In this document: positions 55,101 to 64,000 of the stretch, piece by piece | How the letters are laid out: every line of letters begins with the position of its first letter | Position numbering within the stretch: position 1 is the first letter of the stretch | DNA from: Lentinula raphanica | Taxonomy: Eukaryota > Basidiomycota > Agaricomycetes > Agaricales > Omphalotaceae | Assembly: GCA_027919835.1 (NCBI GenBank) | Contig: JANVFP010000014.1 | Coordinates: 620,001 to 684,000 of the forward strand | DNA length: 64,000 nucleotides | Direction of reading: 5' to 3' | Notes under the pieces: model-generated | Databases searched by the model: none | What the model saw: the letters and a program-made list of their open reading frames with translations, nothing else | What the model was told of the DNA's origin: nothing | Position numbers and translations under genes: made by a program

Positions 55101-57319
55101 ATGTTCAGCCTTGGTCCAGGCTCAATATGCGATGTTTGCCTCGAACCCTTTGGTGCTGACCTGAAGGCACCGTCGTCTATTTCATGGTAAATGGTCTCAT
55201 TGAAATTTCCGTGATTTGTTGTTCTGACCTCTACGCAGCGGGCATGTCTTTTGCGCAGATTGCCTCAACCATATCACGCGTCAAACTTGCCCCCTGTGTC
55301 GGGTACCCTTCAACCCAAGATCGATAGTCAGACTGCATGTCGATTTGGATAGTGTCAAGTCTTTACCTGCTGGGCCTGGTGGCGAATCAATGCTCGTTGA
55401 ACAGGAAGCCAGTGCTCTTCATGATCGGATTGCTGCGGTCGCCAATGCTGGGAGTACCGAAGCCAACCTTCGGGCCCTAATATCAGATTGTAGGGCCTTC
55501 CTTTCCAACCAACCTCGCACCCAAGTACGTGTCATTCTCGTTCAGAATATCCCGTATAAAGTCTGAATTCGTTATTTGCAAGTTTCAAGATTTGAGATTC
55601 AGTGTTCGCATGATCACGTTCCTTTGCGACGTGAAAAGCAAGCTGAGGTCGAAGGACCAAGACTATCTGGCCTTAGAAGAGAAATTAGAAAAAGGACGAG
55701 CAGAATATGACGAACTTCAGGTGCGACTCCTGGAATTAGATGGAGCCAGGAAAGAGGCTGTCAACGCTAAGAGAAAGTCAGAAGGGGAGAAAAAGGAATT
55801 GCAGGCCGCCGCCGTACAAAGGGAGCTGGAACTCACACAGAAAGTATCGGAATTGCAGAACAAGTATATCGAGTTATTGGAGTGAGTGTCAATACAAATC
55901 TCTTTCGGTTTCTTTGAGCTAACGCCTTGTTCAGACAAGTGAGTAACACTCTTCAAGTATTTTATCTTCGACTCTGAACCTTCTCAGCTCAATCAACAAA
56001 AAGCATTGAACGACGGACTCCGAGGTGAAATGCACGCTCTCAACGGTACAACTGACTACCATCGCCAGACAAGGACAAGTCTTGTTTCCGAAGAAGAACG
56101 ATCCGATCGCGCGGAGCTGAGGGGACTCGAAATGCCCGAACAAGAGTTTATGATATCTCCTCTACCCGAATTTACTAGTAACGCTCTCGCAGCAGACACC
56201 TTTATCAACCTTCCTGACGACGATGGTTCGTCAGATTCCCCTCGTTCATACAACTCTGCGTCTATCGCACAGAGCCCGCCCGAAGGGGTTTCCAATCCTC
56301 CGACAGCCCCCGTGACACCCAGTTTGCTTTCCCTGACTGCCCCAAAGTATGTCGAGGCTGGCCACAGAGGCTCACGTACACATCCCTTTCCAAGTCGTGA
56401 ACCCATTCCTACTCGTCCTGCTTCTCCCGTTGTTCGTCCTATCGAAGATTCTCCGATACCTTCAACTGTCCCCAATCCTTCAGAGCGTAATAGCTTGCTG
56501 CGCAATCACCTGTACGATTTGCTCACTGATACCCCTCCAAACGTAGCCTCGTCTCTGCCAAACACGATGGAACAATCTTCCTCGTCATATGATGCTTCAT
56601 ACTCAAGCCATCGTCAATCACCTCGTCGCTCAATGCCTTCTCGTTCGCTCGAAAATCCGTCGTCCCCTCCGCCTATTCCTATACCTTCAGTCCAGCCAAC
56701 CACTTCCATCACGATTGCAGGATCGATACATCCTAACAGCTCATTATCGAATCGGCCGGCTTTGTCCCGGGCCAGTAGCCATGCTGTCGCTATGGAAAAC
56801 GCTCAACGGGAGAAACGCAAGACAGAAAGGACCATAGATACATCAGAACGCTCTCGAGAACCTGTGGAATCGCCCACACTCTTATCTTCGTCGCCTAGTG
56901 TCAAAATGTCCAGTTCGCCTCGTCCACCTACTTCCTTTGCTGATTCCGAACGATCCCGACAACATCAACCTGGTCGACGTTCTCCCAATACTTTGAACGT
57001 CCCGCGCGATAACAATGAGCACGTCTCATCGAGTCCCGTGAATCGTCATGGACCGTCTGAGCCAGAACGATCATCTAACGTTTCACGTCCGATAGGAATA
57101 TCCCACTCTAGCAGCAAACGAGACTTGTCGCGTTCTCATAAACCTTATGAGGGTGACGGCATCCCTTCGTCTTTCGTGTCTGGCTCGATTGGTCGCTCTT
57201 CCGGGACACCTTTCAAGTCCGGACACCCGTCGAAGGAGCGGGATACATATCAGTATGGGTCCACTGCCAAGGAGAAGGTTCAACTTGCTACAATGGCGGC
57301 TACCGCAGGCTTTGCATAA
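55101..57319 (+). CDS. RING-HC finger / coiled-coil protein with long Ser/Pro-rich tail (putative E3 ligase), 668 aa
   Basis: Five exons: 55101-55186, 55239-55524, 55583-55881, 55935-55938, 55988-57319. C3HC4 RING at C10, C13, C29, H31, C34, C37, C46, C49. A coiled coil follows (EEKLEKGRAEYDELQVRLLE; ELELTQKVSELQNKYIELLE). The last exon codes about 440 residues of Ser/Pro/Arg-rich, probably disordered sequence. Exon 4 is 4 nt (ACAA): skipping it brings an immediate stop, including it reads GAA CAA CTC AAT and continues the coiled coil. It is a paralogue of the RING gene at 34362-35516. Substrates unknown; the tail has many possible phosphorylation sites. Confidence 0.85.
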
Positions 57320-58486
57320 ATATTTTTATTCTCTTTTTCTTCAGCATCTATATCGGAGATGTCTGTTCTCAACATCTCTGGAGTAAACAATGGATTCTAA
57401 ATTGCTACTACACACAAAGATCACTGACCGACTCGCATCTCAATTTACAGTATGTATAATCCCAGGTCGTTCTCGAAGAGCGACCCTTCTTGCATCTTAT
57501 CATCTGTACCACCATCGAACTGTCTAACCGCGTCGTGTTGTATATTTTCTGTATATCTCGTATCCTCGTAGTAAAGATTCTGTACATATTATCATCATGA
57601 TATACATAATGATCCACTCCCATTCTATCAGCACTAACACACGCAGGTACTAGCACCTCTGCCGAGCATCAGTAATACTATCTGTTATCACTGTCCCCTC
57701 CTATTGTTCTCTATATCCGGCTTAGACGCCCACAGAGCCAGAATAGAAAGACTCAGCGTGCTGTAAGGATTCAGAGGAGTAATCTGCAGCAGTTGACAGC
57801 GGCCGTTCAAGAAGAGGAGAATGCAAGATCCGTATAGACAGGGAACTCGCGATATGCAAACTCTGAAGCTTTGGAGGTTCGATCATGAACGTTGTTCAAG
57901 CATGATCGAGGACTGGCTACATTCCAGAGCCAACTGGTCGGAAAGTTTGACCTGATGCGCCAAGATAGGTGAATAAGTCGATTCCGGAGTCCGTAGCCAC
58001 CGATTCATGATGGGGCCTAAATGTTGAGCCAGAGCCTATGCGCCTATATGCACTGGGATTATTCCTACCGAATATTCTCATCGCAGCCATCGCTGAGTAC
58101 GAATTGCGATGTTTGCATGCGCACATACGAAGAGGCTCAGTCCGAAAGGACAGTAGTCGGACTTTCGACTAGGTGAGTATGTCAAAAGCAGTTACTCCAC
58201 CACAAAATGTGGACTGCTCTTCCCTACAAGGAAAGTTGAAGAGAACCTGATAGGCCGGATCTTCATGTATATGAGTCTGGTGCGAGTTGTGCTCGGGCAT
58301 GAACGAGCATATGATAGCTCAGAAACTGATGGAGAAGGCAGATATAACCCAATTCGGTTGATAGAGATATATGCGACTGTGGAAGTCGCAAGACGTACGA
58401 AACTAATAATTTCACGAAATATAATCCAGGTGATAAGCAACGAGAAAGAGATGGGATAGAATGCACCATTCAAGATGAAGAGTAGA
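57320..58486. other. 3' intergenic region of convergent genes
   Basis: About 1.2 kb between the stops of the RING gene and the R-SNARE gene. Short unsupported ORFs only; the last part overlaps the presumed 3' UTR of the SNARE gene. Confidence 0.35.
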
Positions 58487-59493
58487 TCATTTGTTCGATG
58501 ACCCACATCTCAAATCAGCACCGCAGAACTGCGCCAACAATATCCATACCAGCACCTGTGAAAAAGTAGTTTGATTGAGGGTCAGTGCATACGACTTATA
58601 TAGAAATTCGTCACACCAGTGCGACCAAAATACTCAGACAGAGAATCTTCTTGTTTCTCCACCACATTTGCCTTCTAACACTTCTCGCACCGCGTCTAAA
58701 CGCAGTAGCTTGACCAGCCATGACGTCGGTCTTGTCAACTAGAAGCTCAATTCGTTCACCCCGACTGAGAATCTGTTCAACGTTTTGAACCATGATATCT
58801 TTGACTTGATTGAGTTCTGCTTGAGCACGAGCTATCTCATCAACCGGAGGAGCAGTGTTATAGGTGTTCATCAGAGTGGCTATGGTAGGTGCGAACGTTC
58901 CTTGCAGTCCATACGCTGGTAATTCTGGGTCGTTGAGAGAAGAAGAAGAGGGTGCTTCGAGAAACTGATTGGTTTTTCAGCACCCGGGCGATTATAAATT
59001 AGGTGAGATTTGATACCTTTCTCTGCAATTCTGACAGGAACGCAAACGGCATTCTCCTGCAAACGTTCATGAGTTCCGTTTGGTTTCTTCACAATATTGA
59101 GGAGCATCCTGACCTTCCTGCAGAATCATCGGCCATTACGAGATAGGTGAAGCCACCTTCAGAAACATAGTGAAATAGATATTGTTCCCAAACATATGTA
59201 AGTTTGCTTTGAGTCCGCATTCAACGATGGAAGCCAGAGCAGATGGTGAGAAGGCCAACCTATTATTCGGAGGTATCTTGGAGAGAATTGTTTGAGTGGC
59301 TGCCAATGAAAAGGAGATTACTTTGGTAAACATGGTGACGCCGCGAGACACACCTTGCGAGAAATCCCGACTATCTGCCCGATGTTCAGCAAGTATAGTT
59401 GACCCTTGTGCGACTAGAGCATGTATCTAGCACGTTTAGATGAGGATGAGTTGTGGAAATAGTAGTAGCGGAATGTTGACCTACCAGCGACAT
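58487..59493 (-). CDS. VAMP7-type longin R-SNARE
   Basis: Seven exons on the minus strand: 59485-59493, 59354-59426, 59260-59299, 59114-59206, 59017-59056, 58617-58964, 58487-58555, giving 223 aa, the usual VAMP7 length. The first exon codes only MSL. The longin domain reads IHALVAQGSTILAEHRADSR, QTILSKIPPNN, KLTYVWEQYLFHYVSEGGFT, RRMPFAFLSELQRKF. The SNARE motif (about 127-185) has ELNQVKDIMVQNVEQILSRG with the zero-layer Arg at 153, then ERIELLVDKT. A basic-aromatic WWRN element precedes the C-terminal membrane anchor, which is completed by the last exon. It mediates fusion at endosomes and vacuole. Divergent from the CYSTM-like gene, 183 bp apart. Confidence 0.92.
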
Positions 59494-59676
59494 CACTGCT
59501 AGGGTGCAAGGCGGAAATCCGCAGTGGTAAAGTGCGCGGCTGTGCGTGGGAAGTATGCGCAATGATATCATCAAACTATTTATATTTCGGCTCCAACGTG
59601 TTAGTTGGCATGGTGTACGTCAAGAAATAGTATTTATACCAACTCCCTTCGATCTTTGTTCTTTCTTTCCGCCAAC

Positions 59677-60083
59677 ATGTCCTCTGCCAACGCTGCTGCT
59701 CCTTCCAAAGCCACCATGAGCGCTCAGCCTCAAGCCGCTCAGGCTATGAGTATGTCCAACGTTCACATAGATGATGCACTGCTAAATTTCCAGTACAGGT
59801 GTAACGAACGCCCCCTCTACACCTTCTTGCCAAGACGCTGAACACGGAGCTTGCAAGCACAAACATGGCAATGGAGGATTAATTTCTCGTCTCCGTGGAG
59901 GTGGTGCAGGCAAGGACTGTTTCCTTGGAATCATTGGTTGCTTTTTGTGCTGCGAATGTTGCGAGGGCTGCTGTGATTGCATTGGCGACATCATCTGTGT
60001 GTTTTGTTGTCTCACGTTACATTTGTTCATCATATATTGACCTTTCTCTCCTCATAGGTTGCCCTTGTGAGATGTGCTGCTGA
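59677..60083 (+). CDS. CYSTM-like small Cys-rich protein
   Basis: Three exons (59677-59749, 59799-59996, 60058-60083), 98 aa. A hydrophilic N-terminal half rich in Ala, Gln, His and Gly (MSSANAAAPSKATMSAQPQA; KHKHGNGG) is followed by a C-terminal block GKDCFLGIIGCFLCCECCEG continuing CCDCIGDIICCPCEMCC. This matches the layout of tail-anchored CYSTM peptides, in which a Cys-rich C-terminal segment sits in or at the membrane and is linked to stress and metal tolerance. It has about 13 Cys in the last 33 residues. The third exon adds CPCEMCC; reading through the donor instead gives VFCCLT and a stop. Confidence 0.75.
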
Positions 60084-62115
60084 TTCCATCTTGATGTTTG
60101 ATGTACAAACCAAACGCCTAACACGAATCGACCCGAACCCGATTGTTGTAAACCCTTTTTATGTATCTCTTTGTTGTGTTTCTTCCAATGTCTCAAGACC
60201 CTTCTTCCCAGCCACGTTGGGCGAGTCCGGAGTCGTGAAGTACTTCATTCATGTGTGATCAGGTGTGAATTCAATAAATGAAGCGTTGCATGAGGCGAAG
60301 GCCGTGTAGTAAGTATTATCTGGTAATTTCGGTAGAGTTGAAGCACCGAAAGGCGGCGGCGGTGTAGTGGCAAGTATGTTTACACTTTCACTTCTTTTGG
60401 TATTTTCTACACAGCCAACTTACCGCACGCGGCGTTATAGGGCGTTACAGTCTGCTGAAGTCGAAATTGGGGTTTAATACCACGGGAGCTCTATGAGGTA
60501 ACCGTCGCCTAGGCACTTCAGCGCCCTCAACACCTTCGCTTGAGCACAGGCTCAGGAGTCAGTGGCCGGTGCTGGCTTTCTTTCTATATAACTCGAAGTG
60601 TCAAAAGGTATCATTGTCTGCCTTTAGGCTACCAGGTTTCTCATGGCTCCCTCAGTCAGCGACCACTATTGGAAATTGCTCTCCCTCGCGGAATAGGCGG
60701 ATCTAAGCCTCAGACATGGGTCAACTACTATTTTAACCATACCGCACATTAAGGAGCTCTCTATCTTCATAGTTGCCCATGAATTTCGTCTACGAAATCT
60801 AACTGACAGGTATTTGGAGATTGAAAGACCGAGTATCACGCTTGAGTGCTATGACTATCCAGTTCAATCATGCTGATTGGGCTTCCTGGATCCTGTAGGC
60901 TTCTGAGCCAATATCTCTTTTAATCTTCCTCAAGTTCATAGCGCTATTCCAAATACGCATTATCGTCCCCGTTTGACACGATGAACTTCACTTCGTGTGC
61001 TCTGAAGGTATCAGCTTCAAAATACTTGAAACAGTGTACGTTGCTTGAAACCTTCAGCTTCATCCGTGACCCAAGTCTTGGCAGATGTAAAAGCAACGAT
61101 GAACAACTTAACCTTGAAGCTAGAACCTTGATTAGAGCTTCGACAGTCAAAAATCCCTCAGAAGTTCCCCATGTGAGTATCAGGATTCACCCACCGATAT
61201 ATGCAATTTGTGAATCTCACATGTTTGGTCTCTGACCTTTGCTTCCCATGCCAGAGCTTTCCGGCGACTCGATTATCAGAAATCGTCCTAGTAAGTACTT
61301 CGTATACATAGGGTGAAAAACAGAATTCCGCATCCACTTCACAGCCTGCGCTATATGTAGTGGCAAAGTCGATCCGCCGGTGTACTCAATGTCCTTGCAC
61401 ACATTACTTGGGACTACAAGACTATGAACAACCCAAGGAGATAACCATGCTCATCTGGAATTCCTCAGCCTCCGTGTCCCCATAAACTGTCATAGCCCGC
61501 AAATTGTCTCGTTCCGAGCTAACTTCCGGGATGGAGTCGATTGGCGGGCTTGCTTCAGAGGCCGGAGTTTGAGAGAGGTTGCTTTTGCATTCGTGGCCAG
61601 CATCTAGTACCGCCCCGGCACAGTGATATTAGCTCAGATGTATCTTAGTCTACGTGTTGTGCAATGCCATGGCCCACTGAACCTGACCGACTTGCTAGTG
61701 TTTTCCCTTTCCCGGGTTCCCACTCATGAGATCGTATGAATACTTGGAAGTTGCAACAAACTTTGCGAGCCTCTAGCAGCACACATGTACCTGACTTCAC
61801 CAAGGTAGTGCTTGAAGCGTTTCCCATATTACAAGGACTATGTATAAATACATCCAACAAACAGCGTACAGTGGGCAATGCAGGAAAAAGAGAGCAACGA
61901 AAAGTCTGGGAAGAGTTCCTGAATAAATGTAGTGGTAATCTATGTTGTATTAGTGTTACATTGAACAGCAGAGCAAAGCATCGAAAAGTTCCTGCAAGAC
62001 AAGTAAATCCAGTGATTGCGTGATTTGGACCCCTTGACTATCATCCTTGTACGGGCTTGTTACGAAGCGAGGGCATCAAAGATCGAGGATAATTTTTTCA
62101 CCAGTGCGTTTCCTC
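60084..62115. other. gene-poor region
   Basis: About 2 kb without a firm gene. ATG frames at 60981-61235 (plus) and scattered stretches such as KELSIFIVAHEFRLRNLTDR near 60750-60810 look like fragments of degraded coding sequence, possibly F-box or BTB-type, but no splice chain can be supported. Confidence 0.35.
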
Positions 62116-64000
62116 CTATCTATACAAGCTTCCGTCCACTTCATCTCCACTGAACCCATCGAAACTGAACGACCTCAAGAACATATTATGAGACGCCCGA
62201 GGAGTAGGTGCAGCGAAAGCTGGAATAGGCTCATGTCCATAACCATGACCTTCGTCGTATTCATCTTGACTGTCGTCATTCATATCCAGACCTAGCGCAT
62301 TGGCATCTGCACCAGGCGTCCTCGGGTGGAAATTGGTGGTACTAACATTATGGTGATGAGGTGTATGGCTTGTATGGCTTGCATGGCTGGTCCGGTTGGG
62401 CGTTCTTCCGTTGGGATTGGGAACTGCAGGCGTCATGGGCATCACAGGAACTGCAGGAGCTGAGGTGGTTTCATAAAAGACCGGACGAGGGGGTGCGCTG
62501 TTGAGTGTAGGAGGAGGAGGAGCGGGGTACCCGAAGGGTGTTGGTATGGGATTGGAGGCAGAATTAGAGGAAGAGGAAGAACTCTGGTTGGAAATTGGAA
62601 GGGGCTGAGGGCGGTGGTCACGGGTATGACGATGTGAGTGTCGGTGACTCCTGTCGCCGTTGGTGGTACTGGTAGAAGCGTTATTGGCGGGAAGGGAGTT
62701 GTATCGTAGAGAAGCTGGCCTGGCAGTACTCGCAGTACTAGCTCTGCCACTCATGGGCTGATTCGTATGACGAACAGAGCCGCGGGTATCAGGGCGCACA
62801 TTAGTTGCAGTCGGTGTTTGAGAGGAATAGTGCACGTCAGAGTGGATAATAGGTCTGATCGGAGAGGGAGCAGCAAGGATTGGGACGGGATTGTTTGTCA
62901 AATGACCATTCGTCTGCATTGCTGGTATTTGAGAAGGGACGCTTGCACTTGGAGGAACAACAGGTAAGAACGCTCTAGGATCACCGACAGGTATTTCCTG
63001 TGAAGACGCAAGACTTGTACGACTATGTGGGATCCCATGCTCAGGGAGTCCGCGCAGGTGAGCCATCACATCACTCGCGTCGGATTGTCTTCGTGAAGAG
63101 TTTGTCGTTGTTACAGTACCCCAAGTAAGTGTCTCACTAGAAACGGCGGAGGATCTGCGGTCAGTAAGTGGGGCAGGTGCTGAACGAATAGGGTCTTCCA
63201 TCAAGTCGCGGAGACGATTAGCGAGACTCTCTGGAGTCATCACGTTCCGAGTTGTTGACTGTGTCGTGTTTCGCCTGGACACCTCCTGCCGTGAATTTTG
63301 AATAGTATTTGCATCAGTCTCGGTCAAGCCGTTGAGCATCACAGATTGAGAAACGGGAGCGGAAGTAGGGGGACCGGGAGTTGGTCCAGCTCTCGCGTTG
63401 AAGCCGCTGTTCAATCCTTCCGTGTATCCGTTATAGAAAGCGTTCTGAGCGGCAGCTTGACGCCTCTCCTCTAACGACTCATCTATCAATCCCAAACCGA
63501 TGACGCCAGCGATGTCCTCCCTCTCATCAGCCTCTCGCATGGAATTCTCTTCCCCACGATGGGTTCGAGTCCTGGATTTGTGTCTGCGACGATGTTTGCG
63601 GGACGAATCCTCTACTGGAGCACTGACTGGTAGAGAGGGGATTGTAGCGTATCCATTGGCGTAAGTCGTCTGTGACCCGACTTGAGACCAGTGACGGTTG
63701 TTTTCGGGTGGTACATATATTCTATCATTATTGACAGCACCTGGAACAATTCTGTGTCTCCTCGACGGAGAAGCCTGGGACGCAAATTGCTGAGCCTGCG
63801 AAAGGGCGGTATCGAGAACATTTGGGAGATCAGGTTGAGAGGGGCGACGAGGACGAGAAGAGGTTGGAAGAGGATAAGCTTGGACAAGGTAAGGGTCTGC
63901 CAAGGGAGGCGCTACGAGAGGTTGAGGAATTGCCGGAGTTTTGGAGCTTTCTGCATTTGTAGATTGTCCACTAATTTCTCTGGAACGAGATGGACCAGCA
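62116..64000 (-). CDS. long Ser/Pro/His-rich protein of unknown function (5' end outside window)
   Basis: The minus-strand frame is open from the window edge to a stop at 62116, giving at least 627 residues in one exon. The apparent start at 63903 is a TTG, and the frame continues beyond it to 64000, so the true start is outside. The protein is mostly disordered: Ser, Pro, Thr, Asn and His rich, with a basic patch SSRKHRRRHKSRTRTHRG and a more ordered block AAAQNAFYNGYTEGLNSGFN. The C-terminus NMFLRSFSFDGFSGDEVDGS is probably a conserved tail. No enzymatic domain seen; a regulatory or scaffold role is a guess. Confidence 0.65.
   Translation of the reverse strand, partial: AGPSRSREISGQSTNAESSKTPAIPQPLVAPPLADPYLVQAYPLPTSSRPRRPSQPDLPNVLDTALSQAQQFASQASPSRRHRIVPGAVNNDRIYVPPENNRHWSQVGSQTTYANGYATIPSLPVSAPVEDSSRKHRRRHKSRTRTHRGEENSMREADEREDIAGVIGLGLIDESLEERRQAAAQNAFYNGYTEGLNSGFNARAGPTPGPPTSAPVSQSVMLNGLTETDANTIQNSRQEVSRRNTTQSTTRNVMTPESLANRLRDLMEDPIRSAPAPLTDRRSSAVSSETLTWGTVTTTNSSRRQSDASDVMAHLRGLPEHGIPHSRTSLASSQEIPVGDPRAFLPVVPPSASVPSQIPAMQTNGHLTNNPVPILAAPSPIRPIIHSDVHYSSQTPTATNVRPDTRGSVRHTNQPMSGRASTASTARPASLRYNSLPANNASTSTTNGDRSHRHSHRHTRDHRPQPLPISNQSSSSSSNSASNPIPTPFGYPAPPPPTLNSAPPRPVFYETTSAPAVPVMPMTPAVPNPNGRTPNRTSHASHTSHTPHHHNVSTTNFHPRTPGADANALGLDMNDDSQDEYDEGHGYGHEPIPAFAAPTPRASHNMFLRSFSFDGFSGDEVDGSLYR

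Noticed and set aside
61245..61310. F-box-like reading (FPATRLSEIVL)
   Set aside because: Too short, with stops on both sides and no splice chain.

Overview
The window looks like nuclear DNA of a basidiomycete fungus, most likely an Agaricomycete. Genes are cut by many short introns (about 46-100 nt, GT..AG with CTNAC-like branch sites), lie on both strands, and include families typical of mushroom-forming fungi: PARP-like ADP-ribosyltransferases with Cys modules, NB-ARC/TPR receptor-like proteins, Zn2Cys6 regulators, Ser/Thr-rich surface proteins and small secreted proteins. Gene models were assembled by hand from splice signals. In every multi-exon model the exon phases close without an internal stop, with one exception, an IML2-family gene.

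Layout. 0-6 kb: an open 5' gene end (minus), two tandem ADP-ribosyltransferase genes (plus) and a GPI-type Ser/Thr-rich protein (minus). 6.4-14.4 kb: an accessory block with a fold-back MITE-like element, two tandemly duplicated NB-ARC/TPR genes with duplicated promoters, and a decayed LINE 3' end at the duplication edge. 14.4-26 kb: a simple-sequence-rich stretch holding a predicted 1985-aa lysine-ketoglutarate reductase/saccharopine dehydrogenase fusion swollen by in-frame microsatellites, and a putative secreted protein with a long Glu/Lys tract. 27-32 kb: an intronless orphan and gene-poor DNA. 31.9-35.5 kb: a Zn2Cys6 transcription factor and a RING/coiled-coil protein, convergent.

36.2-43.3 kb: a cluster of small secreted proteins (four intact genes, two relics) sharing a three-exon structure, an LERR dibasic site, four cysteines and repeated promoter blocks. 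This is the best candidate for something undescribed. 43.6-64 kb: mostly housekeeping genes: mitochondrial uS8, a multi-pass membrane protein divergent from it, a SET/MYND-type protein, IML2/TTC39, SEC61 beta, a second RING/coiled-coil protein with a 4-nt exon, a VAMP7-type R-SNARE, a CYSTM-like Cys-rich peptide, and the 3' part of a long disordered protein running off the window.

No rRNA, convincing tRNA, CRISPR array or prokaryotic operon is visible. Several long ORFs begin only at TTG or GTG and were re-started at ATG or dropped.
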